This document shows positions 54,530 through 61,462 of a DNA stretch of 64,000 nucleotides, piece after piece. Under the pieces are notes generated by a model, which saw only the letters and a program-made list of their open reading frames with translations, did no database searches and had not been told where the DNA came from. The first letter of the stretch is position 1, and each line of letters opens with the position of its first letter. A program made the position numbers and the translations under genes. The DNA comes from Bacteroidales bacterium (GTDB lineage: Bacteria; Bacteroidota; Bacteroidia; Bacteroidales; Lentimicrobiaceae): NCBI GenBank assembly GCA_016788045.1, contig JAEUTG010000043.1:124001-188000 (forward strand), given 5' to 3'.

Positions 54530-55141
54530 TCACATTCTGCTTTTTGTCTGCTCCTTCAGGTCATCAATCCACTTGCTGTCAACCTTTACCGTAACATGGC
54601 TGGTGATCAGGTTCAGCAACTCCCCGGGGTTCCCGTGAACCAGCAGGTTGGTAAAATGTTCCGGCCTCACAAACCGTTGATCCACTGTAAGTCTCAGAAA
54701 ATCAACAAGCTGATCGTAAAACCCTGCCGTATTCAGCAAGGCAACCGGCTTATCCATGATTTCCAGCTGATTCCATGACATGGCTTCAAAGATCTCATCC
54801 AGCGTACCGATGCCGCCTGGCATGGCAATGAAGGCATCGGAGAGCTCTGCCATTTTCTCTTTACGGATGCTCATGGATTCCACGATATGAAACTCCTTCA
54901 GCTCGGTGTAGGCAACTTCCCGGTCGATCAGCCCCTGCGGCATTACACCGATCACATGACCACCTTCGGCCAGACAAGCATCGGCAATCACCCGCATCAG
55001 GCCAATGTTGCTGCCGCCATAAACAAGAGTTATTCCATTCTTCCCAAGTAAACGGCCCAGTTCGCGGGCTGCCCGGGTGAATTCAGGGTCTGCACCCGGT
55101 GATGATCCGCAGAAAACACAGATCGATTTTATAGTTCTCAT
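54530..55141 (-). CDS. LOG-family protein (nucleoside 5'-monophosphate phosphoribohydrolase type)
   Basis: 203-residue cytoplasmic Rossmann-fold protein of the TIGR00730/LOG type. Visible motifs are ICVFCGSSPGADPEF, LVYGGSNIGLM and the signature PGGIGTLDEIFE, which carries the catalytic Glu of these nucleotide hydrolases. Members release the base from nucleoside monophosphates (in plants and some bacteria, active cytokinins). The start at 55141 gives the arrangement TAATATG with the lipB stop, one base apart, which implies translational coupling; a longer start at 55156 would overlap lipB by 14 bases. Confidence 0.9.
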   Translation of the reverse strand: MRTIKSICVFCGSSPGADPEFTRAARELGRLLGKNGITLVYGGSNIGLMRVIADACLAEGGHVIGVMPQGLIDREVAYTELKEFHIVESMSIRKEKMAELSDAFIAMPGGIGTLDEIFEAMSWNQLEIMDKPVALLNTAGFYDQLVDFLRLTVDQRFVRPEHFTNLLVHGNPGELLNLITSHVTVKVDSKWIDDLKEQTKSRM

Positions 55142-55142
55142 A

Positions 55143-55850
55143 TTACCTTTTCTCAAGTTCTGACTTGCTTACTGAAACCAGATCAAGCCCGTAGATGCGG
55201 GCCAGCCGGGCAGCTAGCAGATGTTTGACTTCTTCTGTATCAATGTCTTTTCCCAGTTCGGCTGCCATTGAGGTAACAGCCTTATCGGTGAATCCGCAGG
55301 GGTTGATGTAATTAAAGTAGCGGAGGTCAGTATTTACATTCAGTGCAAAACCATGCATACTCACCCAATGGCTGGTCCTTACACCGATGGCACAGATTTT
55401 TCTGGTTCTTTCCGGTTTTGCAGTATCAAGCCACACACCGGTGGCACCTTCCAGACGTTCTGAAACAATCCCATACGCTGCAAGGGTTTCAATGATGGCT
55501 TCCTCCATCTTTTCAATGTATTCCCTGGCTCCCTTTACGAGGCCTTCGAGGTTCAGGATGGGATACCCGACTATCTGTCCCGGCCCGTGGTAAGTAATAT
55601 CGCCCCCACGGTTGGTTTTTACAAAAACGGCATCTTTCGCCTGCAGCTGAATTGCGTTGAGCAACAGGTTGCTTTCCGAACCGCTTTTCCCAAGTGTATA
55701 AACGTGCGGATGCTCGCAGAAAAGCAGGAAATTGTCCGTTGGTTCTGTATTGGTTTTCTTCTGTGCAATCACCCCGCTGAACAGGCGTTCCTGCAGCTCC
55801 CAGGCGGATTGGTATTCCATGGTTCCGAGATCACAAAATCCTGCCTTCAT
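55143..55850 (-). CDS. lipB: Lipoyl(octanoyl) transferase
   Basis: 235-residue cytoplasmic enzyme that moves octanoate from acyl carrier protein to lipoyl domains, the step before LipA. Family motifs present are FCEHPHVYTLGKSG, RGGDITYHGPGQIVGYPIL (the RGGxxTxHGPGQ signature), KICAIGVRTSHWVSMHGFALNV with the catalytic Lys, and INPCGFTDKAVTSM with the catalytic Cys. Ends one base before the LOG start. lipA is in the window but far away. Confidence 0.96.
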   Translation of the reverse strand: MKAGFCDLGTMEYQSAWELQERLFSGVIAQKKTNTEPTDNFLLFCEHPHVYTLGKSGSESNLLLNAIQLQAKDAVFVKTNRGGDITYHGPGQIVGYPILNLEGLVKGAREYIEKMEEAIIETLAAYGIVSERLEGATGVWLDTAKPERTRKICAIGVRTSHWVSMHGFALNVNTDLRYFNYINPCGFTDKAVTSMAAELGKDIDTEEVKHLLAARLARIYGLDLVSVSKSELEKR

Positions 55851-55902
55851 CTTTAATTATTCACCGATTTACTGATGGAACCATTCATTATTGTTACAAA
55901 AT

Positions 55903-57171
55903 TTATCTGGTATAAAACTCAAGCATATCCTGAATGGCCTTTTGGCAAACCGGGCAGAAGTTGTTGTACGAAACCGATTTCATGGTACAGTCGTGCGAAG
56001 GACGGTACACACCTTTGGCCGTATAACCGCCTCCTTCATAGGCCCCTACCGGAAATTCCTTTTTCTCCGAAACCGGGGTTGGTATCGGAGCTCCGGGGGT
56101 TACCAGCGGCTTCCACTTGCTGTTAAAATCCACCAGTGTGGTCAGATTTGGTTCCCAGGGCTCCACACTGAGGTTGTAGAAGTTTTCGTAGGCTACATCC
56201 GAACTGTAATACTCGTCGCCAAGCCCTGCAAACGCATGACCGAATTCATGCACAAATACATAGTCGGCATAAGGATTGTCGCTGGTAAACAAGGCATAAT
56301 GGTTGTAGATGCCGCCTCCTCCGTACACCTGCGAATTGGCAACCACGCAGATCTGGTCGTAAGGGGCATTGGCAGCCACGTCGCGCACCGACCTCATATC
56401 GTAGGTTGTCAGATAACGCTCAATGTCAAACGTGTAGAAAGAACTGTTCACGATGGTCTTCTTCCACACATCTTTACCGGGTATATCCGCACCGGATTCT
56501 GCTGAGGGAGCTTCAACCCCGTACAGATTGATTTTGCTGCTGTAGGCATCAAAGGGCGGGCACTTCAGCAGGTATCCGGCAAGGCGCTCACAATCTGCCC
56601 TGAATTTCCCCATTTCGGCCTGCGTATAACCTTCCGGAACAAACACAATGTCGAGGCAGGTGGCAGGATCGCCGGCTTTCTGTACTTCGAAATAGGAAAA
56701 TTCCAGCCTGCGTTCGGTGCTGATGAAGTAACTGCCGGGATCAACCTGATAACTGAACTTCTTCACCCACACATTATCACGGGTACGGTTGTAAAAGTCG
56801 ACCATCACCGGCTTCTTGGGATAGGGCATCACCACATTTTCGGGGAACGAGCGGAATGTTTCCCTCGCTTCTGCAGTAGTCTGCCATTCCGAGAACAGGC
56901 TCGAATATCCATGGGAATAAAGCAGTTCTCCCGTTTTTAGATCCGTGACCGTGAATTTGTAATTGCCGTAATCAAACGGGCTGATCAGGTTCACCTTCGA
57001 TCCACCCCAGTAAGGCTCTTCGTAAAGGCCTTCGAGTGCATAGGCATCAGAAGTGGCATTTCCCGAGTGCGCATAGTCAATCCTCAGGGTCTTGTCGTGG
57101 AAGAATTTGCTGAACTGCGCCGACACAGTCATTGTTACCAGCAGCAGCAACGGAATAAATACCTTTCTCAT
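55903..57171 (-). CDS. Secreted zinc metallopeptidase of family M64
   Basis: 422 residues from the ATG at 57171, where MRKVFIPLLLLVTMTVSAQ makes a clean signal peptide; the open frame runs 61 codons further upstream without coding character. N-terminal M64_N-like beta domain (about 20-150, LRIDYAHSGNA), then the peptidase with CLDIVFVPEGYTQAEMGKF, and the zinc site HEFGHAFAGLGDEYY (HExxH plus a third ligand downstream). Cys residues near the end (DCTMKSVSYNNFCPVCQ) may form disulfides. Families M64 includes the Clostridium ramosum IgA protease; substrate here is unknown. 52 bases upstream of lipB on the same strand. A -7 element TACTTTTG lies at 57195-57202. Confidence 0.88.
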   Translation of the reverse strand: MRKVFIPLLLLVTMTVSAQFSKFFHDKTLRIDYAHSGNATSDAYALEGLYEEPYWGGSKVNLISPFDYGNYKFTVTDLKTGELLYSHGYSSLFSEWQTTAEARETFRSFPENVVMPYPKKPVMVDFYNRTRDNVWVKKFSYQVDPGSYFISTERRLEFSYFEVQKAGDPATCLDIVFVPEGYTQAEMGKFRADCERLAGYLLKCPPFDAYSSKINLYGVEAPSAESGADIPGKDVWKKTIVNSSFYTFDIERYLTTYDMRSVRDVAANAPYDQICVVANSQVYGGGGIYNHYALFTSDNPYADYVFVHEFGHAFAGLGDEYYSSDVAYENFYNLSVEPWEPNLTTLVDFNSKWKPLVTPGAPIPTPVSEKKEFPVGAYEGGGYTAKGVYRPSHDCTMKSVSYNNFCPVCQKAIQDMLEFYTR

Positions 57172-57194
57172 GGTATCTTTTTTAAATGTGTTTA

Positions 57195-57202
57195 CAAAAG
57201 TA
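57195..57202 (-). promoter_or_regulatory. -7 element of the M64 peptidase gene
   Basis: TACTTTTG (TAnnTTTG) on the minus strand, 24 bases before the chosen start at 57171. No TTG at -33. It supports the shorter start. Confidence 0.45.
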
Positions 57203-57442
57203 AGCATTACACTGAGATTACCAGCCCTGTTTTCATCAGGCCGCGGCAAGCCCTGAACCTGAAACCGTGCACGAATGGCAATGGGCCCGCTCCCCCGGCG
57301 ATACAGACTGAGGCTGTTTTCAGGCGGCATTGGCCCAGTGGCGGCTCCCTTCAAAATCGTTATCTTTACCCCATTAAAAACTCACAATCAGCAACCATTG
57401 CTGCACTGAAAAACCACTCAGAAACCAACCAATTCCAGCCTT

Positions 57443-58477
57443 TTGAAGAACAGGGTTCATTCGTTAGATTACCTGCGTGGGCTGATGGCTTTCGGCATCA
57501 TGGTTTACCATTACTTCCTCTGGACAGGCTCGCATCCCGACTCGGGCACCCTGCTGGGGAGAACCGGCATTTACGGCGTATCCGTTTTCTATGTCCTGAG
57601 CGGACTTACCCTTTATATTGTTTATCATGAAAAACTGAATGCAGCCAATATCGGCCAGTATTTTATCAAACGGGTTTTCAGGATTTTCCCACTGTTGTGG
57701 CTCAGCATTCTCCTTACCCTTTTCGTGATGGGCAAAAAAACAGATACACAGACCCTTGTGCTGAACTTAACCGGCCTCTTTGGGTTTGTATCTCCTGAAA
57801 GATACATCGCTATTGCCTCGTGGTCGATCGGGAATGAGCTGGTATTTTACCTGTTTTTCCCGCTTGTGCTTCTTCTGAACAGGAAATATACCCACTCAAT
57901 CCGGATTTTTTTCATCATTTCAGCCCTGATCGGGGCCTGGTTTGCCTTTGTGATTCTGGCCGATAACCAGCTGCTGAAGTGGCAATGGAAAGCATACGTG
58001 AATCCATTGAACCAGCTGGTGTTGTTCAGTGGTGGCGTATATGCCGGAGCCTTGTTTTCGGGAAAGAAATTTCCGGTCTTTGCCGGTCCCGTGCTGATGG
58101 CACTCAGCCTTCTGGTGTTTACTTTTTACCCGGCAAGCGGGAATCAGGCAGTCCTGGTAACCGGGGTTCCGCGTCTTGTTTTTGTGCTGCTTTCTGTTAC
58201 ACTGGCCGTATCATTCCTGATTACCGGGTTTCCTCAGGGCAGCCTCGCCGACAAACTGTTATCACGCCTGGGCGAAGCAACCTATTCGGTGTACCTGCTG
58301 CACCCGGTGGTTTTCACTCTGCTCAAGACCTATTCAGGACTGGCGCTGAATACAGGGTTCATCCTTCTTGCCATAGCCATCACCCTGGTGGTAAGTACGT
58401 TGGTTTACAATTACTTTGAGGTTCCTTTCATCCGGCTGGGGCAACGGGTGATCAACAGGCAGAAGATCCGGAATTGA
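57443..58477 (+). CDS. Acyltransferase family 3 membrane protein
   Basis: 344-residue inner-membrane O-acyltransferase (OafA/YrhL type), which transfers acyl groups, mostly acetyl, to cell-surface sugars. It opens with the family motif HSLDYLRGLMAFGIMVYHY, with the catalytic His in VYHY, followed by about ten helices and FFVLSGxxL-like SVFYVLSGLTLYIVY and KRVFRIFPLLWL. The only start available is TTG at 57443: the in-frame stop at 57407 excludes anything upstream, and the first ATG would cut into the motif. Divergent from the M64 gene. Target sugar unknown. Confidence 0.88.
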   Translation: MKNRVHSLDYLRGLMAFGIMVYHYFLWTGSHPDSGTLLGRTGIYGVSVFYVLSGLTLYIVYHEKLNAANIGQYFIKRVFRIFPLLWLSILLTLFVMGKKTDTQTLVLNLTGLFGFVSPERYIAIASWSIGNELVFYLFFPLVLLLNRKYTHSIRIFFIISALIGAWFAFVILADNQLLKWQWKAYVNPLNQLVLFSGGVYAGALFSGKKFPVFAGPVLMALSLLVFTFYPASGNQAVLVTGVPRLVFVLLSVTLAVSFLITGFPQGSLADKLLSRLGEATYSVYLLHPVVFTLLKTYSGLALNTGFILLAIAITLVVSTLVYNYFEVPFIRLGQRVINRQKIRN

Positions 58478-58508
58478 AAAAACGGATAGTTTAAAACACT
58501 GCAAGTGC

Positions 58509-58538
58509 TTGCAGATTCCTGAATAATAGTTATCTTTG
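58509..58538 (+). promoter_or_regulatory. Promoter of the tRNA-Arg region
   Basis: TTG at 58509-58511, 19 bases, TATCTTTG at 58531-58538. The -33 region lies in a small palindrome, GCAAG-tg-CTTGC (58501-58512). Transcription would start near 58545, just before the broken tRNA-like copy. Confidence 0.75.
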
Positions 58539-58551
58539 CAGACCAAAATCC

Positions 58552-58613
58552 GGCCCTGTAGTTCAACGGATAGTCCCGCCACCGGCGGGGTCCGAAACTT
58601 TAAATACAGGTTC
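58552..58613 (+). pseudogene. Broken tRNA-Arg-like copy with hairpin in place of the anticodon arm
   Basis: Matches tRNA-Arg(CCT) at its 5' end (GGCCCTGTAGTTCAACGGATAG) and from the anticodon region to the T arm (AAACTTTAAATACAGGTTC), but ten bases of the D/anticodon stem are replaced by 17 bases forming the hairpin CCCGCC-acc-GGCGGG. The 3' acceptor strand is missing, so it cannot fold as a normal tRNA. It lies directly behind the promoter and 20 bases before the intact gene. Confidence 0.75.
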
Positions 58614-58614
58614 T
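58561..58614 (+). repeat. 54-bp tRNA-derived direct repeat, copy 1
   Basis: Runs from the D arm (GTTCAACGGATAG) to GGTTCT and is identical at all 54 positions to 58759-58812. It forms most of the broken tRNA-like copy. Confidence 0.85.
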
Positions 58615-58633
58615 GGAAAAAACAAAATAGATT

Positions 58634-58705
58634 GGCCCTGTAGTTCAACGGATAGAACGGAAGTTTCCTAAACTTTAAATACAGGTTCGATTCCTGTCGG
58701 GGCTA
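58634..58705 (+). tRNA. tRNA-Arg, anticodon CCT
   Basis: 72-base cloverleaf read by eye: acceptor GGCCCTG pairs with CGGGGCT (two G-T wobbles), D arm GTTC/GAAC, anticodon arm GAAGT/ACTTT around loop TTCCTAA with anticodon CCT (reads AGG), four-base variable loop, T arm ACAGG-TTCGATT-CCTGT, discriminator A. CCA is not encoded. A strong hairpin terminator follows at once. Confidence 0.92.
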
Positions 58706-58714
58706 CTCAACGTC
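58698..58714 (+). repeat. Putative attachment-site copy (left) at the tRNA-Arg 3' end
   Basis: 17 bases beginning CGGGGCTACTC, covering the last eight tRNA bases and nine bases of flank, recur exactly at 61692-61708. Similarity continues past the core for about 25 more bases with mismatches, including a T-run. Looks like the left end of an integrated element. Confidence 0.55.
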
Positions 58715-58740
58715 TGGCATCTGCCAGACGTTTCTTTTTC
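58709..58740 (+). terminator. Terminator of tRNA-Arg
   Basis: Perfect 11-bp stem AACGTCTGGCA / TGCCAGACGTT with a very short loop, followed by TCTTTTTC. Confidence 0.85.
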
Positions 58741-58758
58741 TCCAAACTCTCTTAATGG

Positions 58759-58812
58759 GTTCAACGGATAGTCCCGCCACCGGCGGGGTCCGAAACTTTA
58801 AATACAGGTTCT
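58759..58812 (+). repeat. 54-bp tRNA-derived direct repeat, copy 2
   Basis: Exact duplicate of 58561-58614, placed just after the tRNA terminator with unrelated bases on both sides (TAATGG before, TAAGC after). Together the copies show that the unit has moved or been duplicated as a block, not by simple tandem duplication of the whole tRNA. Confidence 0.85.
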
Positions 58813-59043
58813 TAAGCAAACACGAAACAATGGCCCAACGACAATTCGCAGGCAGGCTTTTTACCATTCCACATCGCCCGGCAGACACGCAGGATTGTCA
58901 AGTTTTCCTACTGGTTACGGAACTTGAAACCTGGAACCAGGATTGATTGATTTTCACTTTTCTGATTAGCCTGTTTACTGAAGACTTTTACTGAAGACCC
59001 GATAACCTTTGGAATCCCGCAATGCCTCAGCCACCTTAGTAAT
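58813..59043. other. Gap without recognised gene inside the island
   Basis: 231 bases between the second 54-bp repeat and the hypothetical gene. Short open frames cross it but run through the repeat and resemble nothing known. Confidence 0.3.
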
Positions 59044-59496
59044 TCAAAATAGAAACTCCGGATCCTCTGTTTCAATAATTTCCGTCAGCGATATTTCCTG
59101 ATCGGGATTTTTGGTAATCAGGTTCAAACATTCTTCCGGGTTCTGCCCGCAATGGATGAATATAAAAGTACAATAATCAAACAACTGTTCCCGGCTGGGG
59201 GCGGTAACATAGGTTACATTCATATCAGTACTGATTCTGATCCCGTTTTTAAGTTCGAGGGCATATCCCCAGTAAAGGTTGTTATCCTCTTCGCGAACAA
59301 TACCCAGTATGAATGTTGCATTCATCAGTAAATGATCAGAAGGAATAAGCTCATAAGTTTCAAAGTCCTGAACAGAAAATCCGGTAATTTCAGAAATACT
59401 GATGTTATTCATGATGAGGTCCTGGATTTCTTCCGAGATAAATCCAAATGTGTTGGACTTTGAATAATAACGTAAATCAAGAACTGTTCTGAACAT
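59044..59496 (-). CDS. Small acidic protein of unknown function
   Basis: 150 residues, acidic, no signal or membrane segment, family not recognised. It opens MFRTVLDLRYYSKSNTFGFISEEIQDLIMNN and has alternating strand-like phrases (YWGYALELKNGIRISTDMNVTYVTAP) before an acidic tail (TEIIETEDPEFLF). It faces away from hipB inside the island. Codon use looks ordinary and the frame is the only long one here, so it is probably real. Whether it belongs to the toxin-antitoxin cargo is unknown. Confidence 0.6.
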   Translation of the reverse strand: MFRTVLDLRYYSKSNTFGFISEEIQDLIMNNISISEITGFSVQDFETYELIPSDHLLMNATFILGIVREEDNNLYWGYALELKNGIRISTDMNVTYVTAPSREQLFDYCTFIFIHCGQNPEECLNLITKNPDQEISLTEIIETEDPEFLF

Positions 59497-59618
59497 TGCG
59501 GAAGCCGTAATTATGGTTGGTCTAATATAGAGAATTTACAGCTATCAGGCTGTGCAGGTCAGAATAAATCCAACCTGAAATAATTCTGGGAGAAAACAAA
59601 AACAAGCATCAATGAAAC

Positions 59619-59718
59619 TATACCCTTTGGGCTATAATTGTAATCGCTTAAGCTTAATTTATACCCGTTAGGGTATATTTTGAGTGTATAATGCATAAAA
59701 TATACCCGAAAGGGTGTA
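59619..59718. promoter_or_regulatory. Three 18-bp palindromes TATACCC-N4-GGGTATA spaced 41 bp
   Basis: Sites begin at 59619 (one arm mismatch), 59660 (perfect) and 59701 (one mismatch), exactly 41 bp apart, close to four helical turns. The bases between sites are unrelated, so this is not simple tandem duplication. The form is that of operator sites for a dimeric HTH protein; HipB is the obvious candidate. Confidence 0.75.
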
Positions 59719-59786
59719 TTCTATTAATATTATATAAGGAATTTGCAGAAGTGATCCTGAGCTTCGACTTTACTTGAATAATATCG

Positions 59787-59987
59787 TTACCGCTTTGGCG
59801 GTAAAATGTAGGTCTTTTGCTCGAATTGAATTCATTATTATCAATTATTACCTTTATAGCAGTAAATTACTATATTTTTACAAATAACAAGAGCCAAAAG
59901 ACCTATATTTACTGTTATGGCAGTAATAATTAACTAAATGTTTTTCGTTTTATCAAAAAATGCTTATTTTTACCGCAATAAAAGTAA
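59787..59987. promoter_or_regulatory. Four 18-bp palindromes TTACYGY-N4-RCRGTAA spaced 61 bp, running up to hipB
   Basis: Sites begin at 59787 (TTACCGC-tttg-GCGGTAA, perfect), 59848 (right arm GCAGTAA), 59909 (TTACTGT, right arm GCAGTAA) and 59970 (TTACCGC, weaker right arm AAAGTAA), exactly 61 bp apart. The last ends two bases before the hipB ATG, so occupancy would block initiation or translation. The spacers differ. The first three are symmetric about 59856, with flanking inverted arms. Confidence 0.75.
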
Positions 59988-59989
59988 AA

Positions 59990-60232
59990 ATGGCACAATC
60001 TCAGGAATTAGCAGAAATGATCAGGCTGCATAGAAAAGTAGCCGGATTAAGTCGTGTTCAGTTAGCAGAGCTCGCAGGAGTTGGCAAAACTGTGATTTAT
60101 GATATTGAGAAAGGGAAAGAAACGATTCAATTGGACACCTTAAAAAAAATTTTAAAAGTACTTAACATAAAAATAGTATTAACCAGTCCTTTACTAGAGG
60201 ATTTACAAAACAAGGAAAATGAGAAAGGCTAA
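59990..60232 (+). CDS. hipB: HipB-like antitoxin, Xre-family HTH
   Basis: 80 residues; cro/C1-type HTH at about 8-62 (IRLHRKVAGLSRVQLAELAGVGKTVIYDIEKGKETIQLDTLKKILKVLNI). It is the DNA-binding and autorepressing partner of a HipA-type kinase toxin. The ATG at 59990 follows the last palindrome; an in-frame ATG at 59960 would add ten residues and place coding sequence over that palindrome, so I prefer the shorter form. It overlaps the next gene by 14 bases. Confidence 0.88.
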   Translation: MAQSQELAEMIRLHRKVAGLSRVQLAELAGVGKTVIYDIEKGKETIQLDTLKKILKVLNIKIVLTSPLLEDLQNKENEKG

Positions 60233-60533
60233 GGTATTCGTTAAAGGCGTTGAAGCAGGAATTCTTACCGAGTTAGTGCAAAACAAAGAGTATTTATTTG
60301 AATATCTTGAGGAGTATGATGGTCTTGCAGTTTCACGAACAATGCCCGCTAAGGTTAAGGTTTATAAATTTAATACGTTTCCGCCTTTTTTTGATGGCTT
60401 ATTACCTGAAGGATTTCAATTGGAAGGGTTGCTGAAAATAAGAAAAATTGATAAGAATGATTGTTTCTCTCAATTAATTGCTGTAGGAGAGGATATGATA
60501 GGAGTTGTTACAGTAAAAGAAGTTACAGAATGA
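60219..60533 (+). CDS. hipS: HipS-like protein: separate HipA N-subdomain
   Basis: 104 residues matching only the N-terminal subdomain of HipA (KAKVFVKGVEAGILTEL, YDGLAVSRTMP, FPPFFDGLLPEGFQLEGLLKIRKIDKNDCFSQLIAVGEDMIG; the last phrases are the HipA 'couple_hipA' pattern). It ends with TGA overlapping the ATG of the kinase gene (ATGA). In the tripartite HipBST systems described from E. coli O127, this small protein, not HipB, is the antitoxin that holds the kinase inactive. The size fits the family (~100 residues). A frameshifted single hipA is an alternative, but the four-base overlap argues for two genes. Confidence 0.85.
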   Translation: MRKAKVFVKGVEAGILTELVQNKEYLFEYLEEYDGLAVSRTMPAKVKVYKFNTFPPFFDGLLPEGFQLEGLLKIRKIDKNDCFSQLIAVGEDMIGVVTVKEVTE

Positions 60534-61462
60534 ACAGTTGCCCGATAACATATGTTCCCTGTGGGGATAGCCGGTATAGCGATGCAGGTCTCAGACTTTT
60601 GTCGCCTGGGTTAATGACATTAAAAGAAATTGAATACACTGCAGCAGAACAAAGAACAGAGGCATACAACCGTGCAACAAAAATGTCAATCCAGGGTGTA
60701 CAGCCAAAGCTAAGTGCAAAATTGAATATTAAGGAAGGGAAATTCGAAATCGTCGACACAGGGGGGCGGTTTATACTAAAACCGCAGCATCATTTTTATC
60801 CGGAAATGCCGGAGAATGAAGACCTGACTATGAAACTTGCAGAAATGATTGGTTTGGATGTTCCTTTACATGGTCTGATCTGGTCGAAGGACGGATCACT
60901 GACCTATTTCATCAAACGTTTTGACAGAAAGGGAAAGAATGACAAAGTGCCTGTAGAAGATTTTGCCCAACTGGCAGGAATGAGCAGGGACACAAAGTAT
61001 AATTACAGCATGGAAAAAGTTGTTAAATTGATAAATGAATATTGTACTTTTCCTGCAATTGAAAAGCTGACACTATTTAAACTTGTTATATTTAGTTATT
61101 TAGTCGGCAATGAGGATATGCATCTGAAAAATTTCTCAATTATAACCAATAATAATAGAGTATCACTCTCCCCATGTTATGATCTTGTTAATTCAACTAT
61201 TGAATATAAAAACCAGGATGAAGAAATTGCGCTTCCCCTGAAGGGGAAAAAGAAGCATTTAACACGTAATATCCTGGTTGACTATTTTGGAGTTGAAAAA
61301 TGTGAGTTAAACCCTAAGAGCATAGACAAAATTCTGGAATCAATCACATCCGTGGTTGATAAATGGCATGAATTAATAGAAATTAGTTTTTTATCAAAAG
61401 AAATGAAAGCCAGATACCATGCTTTGTTGGAAACGAGGCTCGGAATTTTGAAAATTCGTTAA
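60530..61462 (+). CDS. hipT: HipT-like serine/threonine kinase toxin
   Basis: 310 residues, the HipA kinase part without its first subdomain. Gly-rich loop with phospho-acceptor Ser at MSIQGVQPKLS (Ser53; the second serine of E. coli HipT's SIS motif is Gln55 here), ATP-binding lysine in FILKPQ, catalytic Asp196 and Asn201 in GNEDMHLKNFS, metal-binding Asp218 in CYDLVNS. All key residues are intact, so it should be active. HipA phosphorylates glutamyl-tRNA synthetase and HipT tryptophanyl-tRNA synthetase; the target here is unknown. Start at 60530 by the ATGA overlap with hipS. Confidence 0.88.
   Translation: MNSCPITYVPCGDSRYSDAGLRLLSPGLMTLKEIEYTAAEQRTEAYNRATKMSIQGVQPKLSAKLNIKEGKFEIVDTGGRFILKPQHHFYPEMPENEDLTMKLAEMIGLDVPLHGLIWSKDGSLTYFIKRFDRKGKNDKVPVEDFAQLAGMSRDTKYNYSMEKVVKLINEYCTFPAIEKLTLFKLVIFSYLVGNEDMHLKNFSIITNNNRVSLSPCYDLVNSTIEYKNQDEEIALPLKGKKKHLTRNILVDYFGVEKCELNPKSIDKILESITSVVDKWHELIEISFLSKEMKARYHALLETRLGILKIR

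Larger units (their letters stand above)
59497..59989. other. Palindrome-rich control region upstream of hipB
   Basis: 493 AT-rich bases between divergent genes. It contains seven 18-bp palindrome-like sites in two families, listed below, and a longer symmetric structure: TAGGTCTTTTGCTC (59809-59822) is repeated inverted as GAGCCAAAAGACCTA (59891-59905), centred on the middle site of the second family. No good -33/-7 promoter was found; TATTTTTA near 59965 is the nearest. Confidence 0.75.

Noticed and set aside
57172..57354. N-terminal extension of the M64 peptidase
   Set aside because: Composition is not coding-like, a -7 element lies within it, and a proper signal peptide starts at 57171.
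58561..58812. 54-bp repeats as the start of a CRISPR array
   Set aside because: Only two copies, 144 bases between them containing an intact tRNA gene, and clear derivation from that tRNA; no cas genes.
58755..58946. Small reading frames crossing the tRNA-derived repeats (both strands share the phrase YLKFRTPPVAGLS)
   Set aside because: The shared peptide is simply the translation of the 54-bp repeat, not a conserved protein.
60219..61462. hipA broken by a frameshift
   Set aside because: The break falls exactly at the subdomain border, with an ATGA overlap, and matches the known HipBST organisation; both parts are intact.
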